Shown here piece after piece: positions 8,224 to 16,097 of a stretch of DNA of 20,529 nucleotides. The DNA lies in NCBI GenBank assembly GCA_035560935.1, contig DATMYQ010000132.1:1-20529 (forward strand), read 5' to 3'. The translations under genes were made by a program, and so were the position numbers. The first letter of the stretch is position 1. Each line of letters opens with the position of its first letter. Source of the DNA: DATMYQ01 sp035560935. Its GTDB lineage: Bacteria; Bacillota; Negativicutes; Sporomusales; Sporomusaceae. Under the pieces are notes generated by a model that was not told the DNA's origin, ran no database searches, and worked only from the letters and a program-made list of their open reading frames with translations.

Positions 8224-8532
8224 AAATTACATATTGCAAAATAGCTGTGAACAGGACGAGTAAGCATGTAAACTTTGGCTCAGCGAGTCGGTGACCGGGA
8301 AACCGGAGGTGGGATGACCGACCTAAAGAGCATGACGAATGGACCTGTGAGCTGTCCCCCGAACGCATTGCCAGTAGGCTGGACCGGTTGCCGCCGTTAA
8401 CGGGCTTAGGGTATCGGATACGCATGTATTCCCGTACCTGAAACAGAGATGGAAGATGCTTGTTCATTTTCCGAATTAGGGTGGTATCGCGGACTATTTC
8501 GCCCCTTGGATGGGGTGAAATGGTCTTTTTTA
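8224..8532 (+). promoter_or_regulatory. T-box riboswitch, tRNA-Trp specific
   Basis: The leader has the canonical T-box parts. The Stem I base pairs 8241-8246 with 8350-8355 and ACAGG (8251-8255) with CCTGT (8344-8348), with a GA/kink-turn-like motif between. The specifier loop has AGTA (8259-8262) opposite GAA (8337-8339), followed by the specifier codon TGG (8340-8342) and a purine. The T-box sequence AGGGTGGTATCGCGG lies at 8478-8492, with TGGT (8482-8485) available to pair with the tRNA acceptor end; TCCG (8470-8473) and CGGA (8490-8493) close the antiterminator. The antiterminator competes with the terminator at 8492-8530. Known T-box logic predicts that uncharged tRNA-Trp switches the operon on. 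Confidence 0.95.
8492..8530 (+). terminator. T-box-controlled intrinsic terminator
   Basis: A 14-base-pair stem (8492-8505 with 8512-8525, two G-U pairs) and a short loop are followed by a run of T's from 8526. Its 5' arm overlaps the CGGA that closes the antiterminator, so the two structures are mutually exclusive. Confidence 0.93.
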
Positions 8533-8559
8533 TTTTTATAGCAGGCAGGAGGAATGAAT

Positions 8560-9594
8560 ATGTTGAAATCGTATTTGGCGACAGTGGCCGGCGGTAAAAA
8601 TTTATCACGGGAACAGGCCCGGGAAGCCATGCACGTGATTATGTCGGGGCAATCCACTGACTCGCAGATCGGGGCTTTTTTAACGGCACTGCGGATGAAA
8701 GGCGAGATCAGCGCAGAAGTGGCGGGCTTTGCGGAAACCATGAGAAACCAGGCAACTCCGGTGCGATGCCGTCAGGAAGAATTGATTGACACCTGCGGCA
8801 CCGGCGGTGACGGACGGAATACCTTTAACATTTCTACTACTGTTGCTTTGGTGGTGGCAGGAGCCGGTCTGGCGGTAGCCAAACATGGAAATCGCGGCGT
8901 TTCCAGTTCCAGCGGCAGCGCGGATGTGCTGGAAGCGCTGGGGGTCAATCTGGAGTTGACACCGGAAGCGGTGGCCGATGCCATCGGCGATATCGGCGTA
9001 GGCTTCCTCTACGCGCCCCAGTTTCACAGCGCCATGAAATACGCGGCGAAACCGCGAAGGGAGTTGGGCTTTAGAACGGTATTCAATTTATTAGGGCCGT
9101 TGTCCAACCCGGCGAGCGCCTGTTACCAACTGGTGGGCGTATATGAAGAGTCCCTGACGGAAAAAGTGGCGGAAGCACTGTTGGAGCTGGGCGTAAAGGG
9201 AGCGATGGTGGTCCACAGCCTGGACGGATTGGACGAAATTTCCACCGCGGCGCCCACGGCGGTATCGGAAGTTCGTGACGGCAAGGTGCATTCTTACCGT
9301 CTGGACCCGGCGGCTTTGGGATTTGTTTCACCGGGAACGGATGGCTATAAGGGGGGAACACCGGCGGACAACGCAGCGATCACCCGGGATATTTTGCAGG
9401 GTGTGACTGGACCGAAACGGGATATCGTGCTGATCAACGCGGCGGCGGCGCTGCTGGTAGGAGAAAAAGCCGCCAATCTCGAAGAGGGAATAGAACTGGC
9501 GCGGCGTTCGCTGGACAGCGGCGCTGCCCTGGCCAAGCTGGAGGCATTGAAAGAATTCAGCCAGTTGCGTCGGGAGGGTTTGTCATTATCATAA
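8560..9594 (+). CDS. trpD: Anthranilate phosphoribosyltransferase
   Basis: This 344-residue enzyme joins anthranilate to phosphoribosyl pyrophosphate, the second step from chorismate to tryptophan. An N-terminal helical domain (~1-70) precedes the PRPP-binding motif GTGGDG (80-85), the NIST motif at 90-93, and KHGNRGVSSSSGSADVLE beginning at 108; LDGLDEIS follows in the C-terminal half, where family members bind the second magnesium. It is a stand-alone enzyme with no glutamine amidotransferase fusion; TrpG is encoded separately at the operon end. Start: AGGAGG at 8547-8552 is 7 bases from the ATG at 8560, while the ATG at 8554 is only 1 base away. It is the first gene after the T-box. Its last codons contain the ribosome site for trpF, with which it overlaps by 10 bases. 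Confidence 0.95.
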   Translation: MLKSYLATVAGGKNLSREQAREAMHVIMSGQSTDSQIGAFLTALRMKGEISAEVAGFAETMRNQATPVRCRQEELIDTCGTGGDGRNTFNISTTVALVVAGAGLAVAKHGNRGVSSSSGSADVLEALGVNLELTPEAVADAIGDIGVGFLYAPQFHSAMKYAAKPRRELGFRTVFNLLGPLSNPASACYQLVGVYEESLTEKVAEALLELGVKGAMVVHSLDGLDEISTAAPTAVSEVRDGKVHSYRLDPAALGFVSPGTDGYKGGTPADNAAITRDILQGVTGPKRDIVLINAAAALLVGEKAANLEEGIELARRSLDSGAALAKLEALKEFSQLRREGLSLS

Positions 9595-10223
9595 AAATCT
9601 GCGGCCTTTCCGATGTGGAGGCGGCCCTCACTGCCGCCCGCGCCGGGGCCGATATTTTAGGATTTGTGTTCGCTCCCAGCCGTCGCCGCGTTGAAGCGGC
9701 GGCGGTCAGGGAAATTCACCGGGAAATTCGCCGGCAGGGTTTCCGGATAAAAACAGCCGGTGTGTTTGTTAATCCGGACAGAGAGGAACTTCTTCGTATC
9801 GCCGAAGACTGCTCATTGGATTATCTGCAACTGCACGGCGAAGAGAGCCCGGACTTTTGTCAGAGTTTAGGCCGCCCGGTTATCAAAGCGTTTCGGGTAG
9901 CCGGTCCGGAAACGCTGGCCGCCGCCGCGGCGTATTCCACCGACTGGCTGCTGCTTGACACTTACAGCGCCGGTAGTTATGGCGGAACCGGGGAAAGTTT
10001 CGACTGGCGCATATTGCAGGAGAAACGGGAGCCGTTCCCGCGGCCATTTTTGCTGGCGGGAGGGTTAACGCCGGATAACGTGGCCGCCGCCATACAGACG
10101 GCGAAGCCGGCGGGGGTGGACATTTCCGGCGGCGTGGAAACCGCCGGCAAGAAAGATCCGGAAAAAATAATCGCGTTTATTCGGGCGGCCAAGGCTGCAG
10201 CGGAGGGATTACTGAATGCTTGA
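9585..10223 (+). CDS. trpF: Phosphoribosylanthranilate isomerase, probable ATT start
   Basis: TrpF is a TIM-barrel enzyme converting phosphoribosylanthranilate to CdRP. The open frame reads KICGLSDVEAA early on; the Cys of KICG is the known catalytic base. The acid Asp lies in LLLDTYSAG (D125), and GGLTPDNV and DISGGVE are the phosphate-binding loops. The first standard start codon is GTG 9615, which would remove KICG and the catalytic Cys. Upstream, no in-frame ATG, GTG or TTG was found back to at least 9486. A GGGAGG at 9572-9577 lies 7 bases from ATT 9585, so I place the start there (212 residues). ATC 9588 or ATA 9591 are alternatives. The gene overlaps trpD by 10 bases and trpC by 8, so translation is probably coupled. 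Confidence 0.9.
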   Translation: MIIKICGLSDVEAALTAARAGADILGFVFAPSRRRVEAAAVREIHREIRRQGFRIKTAGVFVNPDREELLRIAEDCSLDYLQLHGEESPDFCQSLGRPVIKAFRVAGPETLAAAAAYSTDWLLLDTYSAGSYGGTGESFDWRILQEKREPFPRPFLLAGGLTPDNVAAAIQTAKPAGVDISGGVETAGKKDPEKIIAFIRAAKAAAEGLLNA

Positions 10224-10986
10224 AAAAATTGTGGCGAAAAAATATTTGGAAGTGGCGGAACGAAAAGAGAAAAGACCGTTAAACGAATTCGTGCCGGCGA
10301 TCGTGCCGGCTAACCATGCGTTTCAACAGGCGTTGAGCAAGGCCGGCTGGGGCTTGATCGCGGAATGCAAATTAGCGTCGCCGTCCAAGGGCGTGCTGTC
10401 ACCGCACCGCACCGTGCCGGAGTTAGCGGCGATCTACGCCGCCAACGGGGCCACGGCGCTTTCAGTTCTGACTGACATCCACTTTCAGGGGACATTGCAG
10501 CATATCGCCGCAGTTAAAGCAGTCTGCGGACTACCGGTGCTGCGGAAAGATTTTGTGGTGGATCTCTATCAGGTGTTCGAAGCCCGGGCGGCGCAGGCGG
10601 ATGCCATCTTGCTGATCGCCGCGGTCCTGACCGACCCGATGCTGAAGGAATGCCTGGGTCAGGCCCAAGAACTGGGGATGGACTGCATCGTCGAAGTGCA
10701 CAGCCGGGAAGAATTGAAACGGGTGCTGGCTTTGCCGGCGCCGCTGATCGGCATTAACAACCGGGACCTGACCACTTTTAAAACCGATATTGTCACGACC
10801 CGGCGGCTGCTGGACCAGACGCCGTCCGATCGGATGATTATCAGCGAAAGCGGCGTAAAAAGCAAAGCCGATGCCTTGCAATTGAGAAGTTGGGGCGCGC
10901 AGGGGATTTTGGTCGGCGAAGGGCTGGTCACTGCCCCGGACATTGCGGCTAAAACCCGCGAGCTGGCGCTGCGGGACGACGGATAA
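10216..10986 (+). CDS. trpC: Indole-3-glycerol-phosphate synthase
   Basis: This 256-residue single-domain TIM-barrel enzyme closes the indole ring, forming indole-3-glycerol phosphate from CdRP. Catalytic residues of the family are at expected places: E50 and K52 (IAECKLASPSKG), K111 (LRKDF), E160 (VEVH) and N181 (GINNRDL); the phosphate site is in ISESGVKS and LVGEGLV. No TrpF fusion is present. The ATG overlaps the end of trpF by 8 bases, and GGAGGGA at 10202-10208 serves as its ribosome site. A 53-base gap, without a clear terminator or promoter, separates it from the DAHP synthase gene. Confidence 0.95.
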   Translation: MLEKIVAKKYLEVAERKEKRPLNEFVPAIVPANHAFQQALSKAGWGLIAECKLASPSKGVLSPHRTVPELAAIYAANGATALSVLTDIHFQGTLQHIAAVKAVCGLPVLRKDFVVDLYQVFEARAAQADAILLIAAVLTDPMLKECLGQAQELGMDCIVEVHSREELKRVLALPAPLIGINNRDLTTFKTDIVTTRRLLDQTPSDRMIISESGVKSKADALQLRSWGAQGILVGEGLVTAPDIAAKTRELALRDDG

Positions 10987-11039
10987 AAAATAAAGGAACT
11001 TACATCTGAAATAAAAAAAGTATTGTGGGGTGAAAGCAG

Positions 11040-11888
11040 ATGAGTGCAGAAGCATCGGTAAAAGGAAACAGCGCTGCTTTGTTATTCAGCCGGGAATACC
11101 AGGCGGAGGACAGCGTTATTGATTTGGGAGGCGTGGTTATTGGCGACGGGCATTTAGTGGTCATGGCCGGACCTTGCGCGGTAGAGGGCCGGGAACAGAT
11201 TTTACGGGCTGCCTGGGACGTGAAGCGCTCCGGCGCTCAGATGCTGCGGGGAGGCGCCTATAAGCCGCGAACATCGCCTTACGCGTTTCAGGGGTTGGAG
11301 GAAAAAGGACTGGAAATGTTGGCGGCAGCCCGGGAAGCTACCGGCCTGAAGATCATCACGGAAGTGGTGGATGTGGAATCGGTACCCTTGGTGGCTTCCT
11401 ATACCGACGTTCTGCAAATCGGCGCCCGCAATATGCACAACTTTCGGCTACTGCAGGCGGTGGGCCGCAGCAACCGGCCGGTTATGCTCAAAAGAGGAAT
11501 GTCGGCGACTTTGCACGAATGGCTGAACGCGGCGGAATACATAATGAAAGAAGGCAACCGCCAGGTAATGTTTTGCGAGCGGGGAATCCGGACTTTTGAG
11601 GACTACACCCGCAATACACTGGACTTGAGCGCCGTAGCGGCGTTAAAGCATATGAGCCATCTGCCGGTCATTGTGGATCCCAGTCACGGCACCGGCAAAT
11701 GGCGGCTGGTCTGCCCCATGTCCCGGGCTGCCGTGGCCGCCGGCGCTGACGGGCTGATGATTGAGGTGCATCCTGATCCGGACCGGGCCCTGTCCGACGG
11801 ACAACAATCGTTGACTCCGGAAAATTTTGCCCAATTGATGCGGGAAGTGGCTGTCGTCGCGGCGGCTCTGGGACGTGAAGCCGTATAA
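11040..11888 (+). CDS. aroF: 3-deoxy-7-phosphoheptulonate synthase, core-only
   Basis: DAHP synthase condenses phosphoenolpyruvate and erythrose 4-phosphate, the first committed step of aromatic synthesis. At 282 residues it matches the KDO8P-synthase-like class (Thermotoga/Bacillus AroA type). Visible motifs are AGPCAVE (metal ligand C46), KPRTSPY (K75), IGARNMHNF, LKRGMSAT, CERGIRTFE and VDPSHGTGK. The N-terminus starts almost directly at the core (SREYQAEDSVIDLGG), with only ~17 residues before it. The ferredoxin-like regulatory domain of ~65 residues found in the Thermotoga enzyme is missing, and no chorismate mutase domain is fused. I infer it is not feedback-inhibited through that domain. 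GGGGTG at 11027-11032 precedes the ATG. It sits between trpC and trpB, so it should respond to the tryptophan T-box. The symbol aroF is used in the broad sense. Confidence 0.93.
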   Translation: MSAEASVKGNSAALLFSREYQAEDSVIDLGGVVIGDGHLVVMAGPCAVEGREQILRAAWDVKRSGAQMLRGGAYKPRTSPYAFQGLEEKGLEMLAAAREATGLKIITEVVDVESVPLVASYTDVLQIGARNMHNFRLLQAVGRSNRPVMLKRGMSATLHEWLNAAEYIMKEGNRQVMFCERGIRTFEDYTRNTLDLSAVAALKHMSHLPVIVDPSHGTGKWRLVCPMSRAAVAAGADGLMIEVHPDPDRALSDGQQSLTPENFAQLMREVAVVAAALGREAV

Positions 11889-11938
11889 AACCTATAAAAT
11901 CAGAAGAAAACCCTGAATATAATGCGGGAGGAATTGCA

Positions 11939-13132
11939 ATGACAGAAAAAACAGGACGTTTTGGCAAATACGGCGGGAGGTATGTACCGGAAACCGTCAT
12001 GCCGGCTTTGGAGGAAGTAGAACGGAATTATATGAAATTTCGTGATGACCCGGAATTTCAGCAAGAACTGATCCATTATTTTAACACCTATGTGGGACGG
12101 CCTTCTCTTTTGTACCATGCCAAGCGTTTGACGGAGCATTACGGCCAAGCGGAAATTTATCTAAAACGGGAAGACTTGATGCACACCGGCTCTCATAAAC
12201 TGAACAACACCATTGGCCAGGCTTTATTGGCCGTCCGGATGGGGAAAAAGCGGATTATCGCCGAAACCGGCGCCGGGCAGCACGGGGTGGCGACCGCGAC
12301 GGTAGCGGCGCTGTTCGGCCTGAGATGCTGCGTTTATATGGGCCAGGAAGATGTGGAACGTCAGGAACTCAACGTGTTTCGGATGCGGTTGATGGGTGCG
12401 GAAGTGGTTCCCGTCAACAGCGGCACCTGTACGCTGAAAGATGCAACCACGGAGGCGTTCCGCGACTGGGTGACCAATATCCGCGACACCCATTATATTA
12501 TTGGCTCGGTTATGGGTCCCCATCCCTATCCGATGATGGTTCGTGACTTCCAGTCGGTGATTGGCCGGGAAACTAAAGGGCAAATGCAAAAAGAAACCGG
12601 CGGCCTGCCGGACTATATCGTGGCTTGCGTCGGCGGCGGCAGCAACTCCATGGGGATTTTTCATCCCTTCCACCAAGATGCCTCCGTGAAAAAAATCGGG
12701 GTTGAAGCGGCCGGTAAAGGCCTGAAATCAGGTCAGCACTGCGCCAGTCTGACGCTGGGAAGACCCGGCGTACTCCATGGAATGTACTCCTACCTGCTGC
12801 AGAGCGGCGAAGGCCAGGTTACACCGGCCTACTCGATTTCCGCCGGACTGGATTATCCTGGCGTCGGTCCGGAACATTCGTATTTTAAAGATGCCGGCAT
12901 CGCTGAATACAAAGCAGTCACGGATGAAGAAGCGCTGGCGGCTTTCAGCCGTCTGGCCCAGCTGGAAGGGATTATCCCGGCGCTGGAAAGTTCTCACGCG
13001 CTGGCTCATCTGGAATATTTGATGCCGACGACCAAGCCAGGGGAAAAAGTGGTGGTTTGCTTGTCCGGACGGGGAGATAAAGACGTGCAGATGGTTGCAG
13101 GGATAATGGAGGGAAAAACATGTCACGCATAA
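11939..13132 (+). CDS. trpB: Tryptophan synthase beta subunit
   Basis: The 397-residue PLP enzyme condenses indole, channelled from TrpA, with serine to give tryptophan. The PLP lysine is K87 in HTGSHKLNN; the phosphate-binding loop GGGSNSMG and the C-terminal SGRGDKD motif are intact. Length and motifs fit the standard TrpB1 class, which pairs with TrpA, and trpA indeed follows immediately. GGGAGG at 11926-11931 is 7 bases from the ATG. The 3' end overlaps trpA by 13 bases, with the trpA ribosome site inside the trpB coding sequence. Confidence 0.97.
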   Translation: MTEKTGRFGKYGGRYVPETVMPALEEVERNYMKFRDDPEFQQELIHYFNTYVGRPSLLYHAKRLTEHYGQAEIYLKREDLMHTGSHKLNNTIGQALLAVRMGKKRIIAETGAGQHGVATATVAALFGLRCCVYMGQEDVERQELNVFRMRLMGAEVVPVNSGTCTLKDATTEAFRDWVTNIRDTHYIIGSVMGPHPYPMMVRDFQSVIGRETKGQMQKETGGLPDYIVACVGGGSNSMGIFHPFHQDASVKKIGVEAAGKGLKSGQHCASLTLGRPGVLHGMYSYLLQSGEGQVTPAYSISAGLDYPGVGPEHSYFKDAGIAEYKAVTDEEALAAFSRLAQLEGIIPALESSHALAHLEYLMPTTKPGEKVVVCLSGRGDKDVQMVAGIMEGKTCHA

Positions 13133-13908
13133 CAAGAACATTACAAAACCTGAAAAAAAACGGTAAAAAAGGCTTGATCGTTTATATAACCGGCGGCTAT
13201 CCCGATATGAACACAACCTTTCAGGCAGTGCAGGCGGCCGCCAAAGCGGGAGCGGATGTGGTGGAAATCGGTATTCCCTTCTCAGACCCGATGGCCGATG
13301 GCCCGGTGATTCAGAAAGCGGCCTCGGCGGCATTAGAAGCCGGCGCCAGTGTGGAGACTATTATTACCACCGTAAAATATCTGCGGCAATATACGGAAGT
13401 TCCGTTGGCGCTGATGACGTATTTCAATCCGGTATTGCAGGCGGGCATGGAGAATTTCATCCGCTCCTCCTTACTGGCGGGAGTGGACGGCCTGATCGTT
13501 CCCGATCTGCCGCTGGAAGAAAATGCGGTATTGGCCGAACCCTGCGAGCAGGAGGGAATGGACCTGATTTCCTTCATTGCCCCGACGACGACGGCGGAAC
13601 GGCTGGAACCGCTTTGCTGTCAGGGCAGCGGCTTTATCTACTGCATTTCCAATACCGGCGTCACCGGCGCCAAGGAAGTGGATTACAGCGCGCTGGAGCC
13701 GCTGATCGGCGCGGCGCGAAAATACACCGATCTGCCGATTGCGATTGGCTTCGGGGTCAGTTCTCCCGCCGCCGCCGCTGAGGCCGTGCGTTGCGCCGAT
13801 GCCGTGATTGTGGGCAGCGCCGTCATGCAGAAATTGATGGATGAAGGCGTGGAAGGCATGGAGACCTTTATAGCTGAGCTGCGCGCCGCGATAGACCGGG
13901 CGCAGTAA
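13120..13908 (+). CDS. trpA: Tryptophan synthase alpha subunit
   Basis: This 262-residue TIM-barrel protein splits indole-3-glycerol phosphate into indole and glyceraldehyde 3-phosphate. The catalytic pair E49 and D60 (VEIGIPFSDPMADG) has exactly the standard numbering. GLIVPDLPLEE, SNTGVTGAK and IGFGVSSP complete the family pattern. GGAGGG at 13108-13113 lies in the trpB tail, 6 bases from the ATG. Overlap with trpB suggests coupled, equimolar synthesis of the two subunits. A 34-base gap leads to trpE. Confidence 0.97.
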   Translation: MSRITRTLQNLKKNGKKGLIVYITGGYPDMNTTFQAVQAAAKAGADVVEIGIPFSDPMADGPVIQKAASAALEAGASVETIITTVKYLRQYTEVPLALMTYFNPVLQAGMENFIRSSLLAGVDGLIVPDLPLEENAVLAEPCEQEGMDLISFIAPTTTAERLEPLCCQGSGFIYCISNTGVTGAKEVDYSALEPLIGAARKYTDLPIAIGFGVSSPAAAAEAVRCADAVIVGSAVMQKLMDEGVEGMETFIAELRAAIDRAQ

Positions 13909-13942
13909 AGACCACTATATAAAGGAAATGAGGTAATCAACC

Positions 13943-15415
13943 ATGTCCATCACCCCTGATTTTTCAGAGTTTAGCCGGCTGGCGGAAAAATACAACTTAA
14001 TTCCCTTGACGCTGAACCTGGCCACAGATACGGAAACCCCTGTCTCACTGTACCAGAAACTGGTGGGCGACAGCACGGGATTCATGCTGGAAAGCGCTGA
14101 ATCAGGCAAGAATTTTGGTCGCTATTCCTTTATCGGAGCCCAGCCCTTTGCCCTGTTTACGGCCCGGGGCCGCGGTGTGGAGATCACGATTGACGGTGAA
14201 ACGGTGCTGGAAAAAGGAGCACCGCTGGAGGTGCTGCGAACCGTAATCGCCCGGTTTCAGGCTGCGCCGGTCAGCGAATTACCGCTGGCTTCCGGCGGTG
14301 CGGTCGGTTATTTCGCCTATGATCTCATCGGTACCTTTGAACGGGTGCGGGGGCACCGGATTCCCGAGGACTTGCTGCTTTGTCAGATGTTGTTTTGTCA
14401 GGTGCTGGTGATTATGGACCATCTGACTCATACCAGCCGGTTGGTAGTACTGGCCCGGATTCAGCCGGGTCAACCGCTGGAACAGGCCTATCAAAACGCC
14501 ACGGCGTTGCTGCAGGCGACCAAAAACCGTCTGGAAACCGTCGCGATACCGGCCAACGGTTTGGAAATGGCCCAAAATCACCGGGAACGGATTCGCTACA
14601 ACGTTACCAAGGAAGAATTTATGGCCCGGGTGAAAAAAGCCCAGGAACATATCCGGGCGGGCGATATTTTTCAGGTGGTTCCCTCCCAGCCCTTTAACAT
14701 TGAGTTAGATTGCAGTCCCTTTACCCTGTATCGGCGTCTGCGCCGGGTAAATCCGTCGCCGTATATGTTCTATCTGAATTTCGGTGCGCGGCAGATCGTG
14801 GGGGCTTCGCCGGAAATGCTGGTCAAGCTGGATAAGGGCAAAGTGTACACCCGGCCCATCGCCGGAACCCGGCCCCGGGGAAAAGACACCGCCGAGGATG
14901 AACTACTGGCGGCGGAACTGCTGGCGGATGAAAAAGAACGGGCGGAACACACCATGCTGGTGGATCTGGGCCGCAATGACCTGGGCAGGGTCAGCGTACC
15001 GGGAACGGTTCAGGTGGAAAAGTATATGCAGGTGGAAAATTTTTCGCATGTTATGCACATTATTTCCGATGTCAGCGGCAGCATCCGACCGGACGTGGAC
15101 GCCATTGACGCGCTGCAAGCCTGTTTTCCCGCCGGTACCGTCAGCGGTGCGCCCAAAGTGCGGGCCATGGAAATTATTCAGGATCTGGAGCAGCGCAACC
15201 GGGGAATCTACGCCGGTGCGGTGGGGTACCTGGATTTTAACGGCACCATGGACACTTGCATTGCCATCCGGACCATGGTGGTGGACGGCCAGGAAGCCAC
15301 CGTGCAGGCCGGCGGCGGTGTTGTTTACGACTCGGACCCGGAACGGGAATATTATGAAACCATGCATAAAGCGGAAGCTTTGCTGAAAGTGGTGGCGGGA
15401 GGCGGTGAAGCCTAA
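13943..15415 (+). CDS. trpE: Anthranilate synthase component I
   Basis: This 490-residue chorismate-utilising subunit makes anthranilate from chorismate with ammonia supplied by TrpG. The N-terminal segment keeps the tryptophan-binding LES motif (MLESAESGKN, residues 48-57), so feedback inhibition by tryptophan is expected. The catalytic half shows RAGDIFQVVPSQ, RPIAGTRPRG, LVDLGRNDLG, PAGTVSGAPK and QAGGGVVYDSDP, all typical of TrpE; the PIAGT threonine supports TrpE over PabB. The start has GAGGT at 13930-13934. It lies unusually far down the operon instead of first. Its stop overlaps the trpG start (TAATG). Confidence 0.96.
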   Translation: MSITPDFSEFSRLAEKYNLIPLTLNLATDTETPVSLYQKLVGDSTGFMLESAESGKNFGRYSFIGAQPFALFTARGRGVEITIDGETVLEKGAPLEVLRTVIARFQAAPVSELPLASGGAVGYFAYDLIGTFERVRGHRIPEDLLLCQMLFCQVLVIMDHLTHTSRLVVLARIQPGQPLEQAYQNATALLQATKNRLETVAIPANGLEMAQNHRERIRYNVTKEEFMARVKKAQEHIRAGDIFQVVPSQPFNIELDCSPFTLYRRLRRVNPSPYMFYLNFGARQIVGASPEMLVKLDKGKVYTRPIAGTRPRGKDTAEDELLAAELLADEKERAEHTMLVDLGRNDLGRVSVPGTVQVEKYMQVENFSHVMHIISDVSGSIRPDVDAIDALQACFPAGTVSGAPKVRAMEIIQDLEQRNRGIYAGAVGYLDFNGTMDTCIAIRTMVVDGQEATVQAGGGVVYDSDPEREYYETMHKAEALLKVVAGGGEA

Positions 15416-15987
15416 TGATAGTGATGATTGATAATTACGACTCCTTTACCTATAACTTATACCAGTATGTTGCCTCCTTAGGGCAGGAAATGACTGTGGT
15501 CCGGAACGATGCGGCCACCGCCGACGATATCGCCGCTATGAACTGCCGGGGAATCATTATTTCACCGGGACCGGGAACGCCGGACGAAGCGGGAATTAGC
15601 CGCGAAGTGGTGGAAAAACTCGGTAAGACAGTGCCGGTGCTGGGGGTTTGTCTGGGGCATCAGGTGATTGGCGAACTGTTCGGCTGCCGGGTGATCCGGG
15701 CGGCGGAACCGGTGCACGGAAAAACGTCGCGGATCAAACATGACGGCAGCGGGCTTTACCAGGGACTGCCGCAGTCTTTTGTGGCCGGACGCTATCACTC
15801 GCTAATCATTGATCCGGCTAGTCTGCCGGAGTGCCTGGAAACGACGGCGATAACGGCGGAGGGGGAAATCATCATGGGGGTCCGCCATAAACAATACCCC
15901 ATTGAGGGAGTACAGTTTCATCCAGAATCCGTATTGACCGCGGATGGAATGAAGCTGTTGAAAAATTTTGTTTGCCGCTGCGGCTGA
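15415..15987 (+). CDS. trpG: Anthranilate synthase component II (glutamine amidotransferase)
   Basis: The 190-residue class I glutamine amidotransferase releases ammonia for TrpE. The triad is C79 (GVCLGHQ), H169 and E171 (QFHPES), and the N-terminal MIDNYDSFTYN is the standard signature. Single copies of this gene in Firmicutes often also serve aminodeoxychorismate synthase; no pabB is seen here, so a dual role cannot be decided. The ATG overlaps the trpE stop by one base, a clear case of coupling. No classical terminator follows directly. Confidence 0.95.
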   Translation: MIVMIDNYDSFTYNLYQYVASLGQEMTVVRNDAATADDIAAMNCRGIIISPGPGTPDEAGISREVVEKLGKTVPVLGVCLGHQVIGELFGCRVIRAAEPVHGKTSRIKHDGSGLYQGLPQSFVAGRYHSLIIDPASLPECLETTAITAEGEIIMGVRHKQYPIEGVQFHPESVLTADGMKLLKNFVCRCG

Positions 15988-16028
15988 TCCGGAAAAAAAC
16001 TGTGAACGGGGCTTGAAACAAGAAGGAG

Positions 16029-16048
16029 TTTCCGCATACTTGCGGAAA
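16029..16048. repeat. Hairpin after trpG without U-tract
   Basis: TTTCCGCA and TGCGGAAA form a perfect 8-base-pair stem around TACT, 42 bases after the trpG stop. It is followed by AATAATACTAAG rather than T's, so it is not a typical intrinsic terminator. It may be an RNA processing/stability hairpin at the operon end or an operator for the next gene. A weaker 6-base-pair hairpin lies at 16063-16080. Confidence 0.45.
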
Positions 16049-16097
16049 TAATACTAAGAAAAACTATTGAGTTGAATAGTAAAAAGGAGGGGTATTC

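Noticed and set aside
9615..10223. GTG 9615 as the trpF start
   Set aside because: It would remove the KICG strand with the catalytic Cys and it has no well-placed ribosome binding site.
10987..11039. Possible internal promoter before DAHP synthase (TTACAT and TATTGT)
   Set aside because: The spacing is only 15 bases and both hexamers are poor; the gap is better read as intra-operon spacing.
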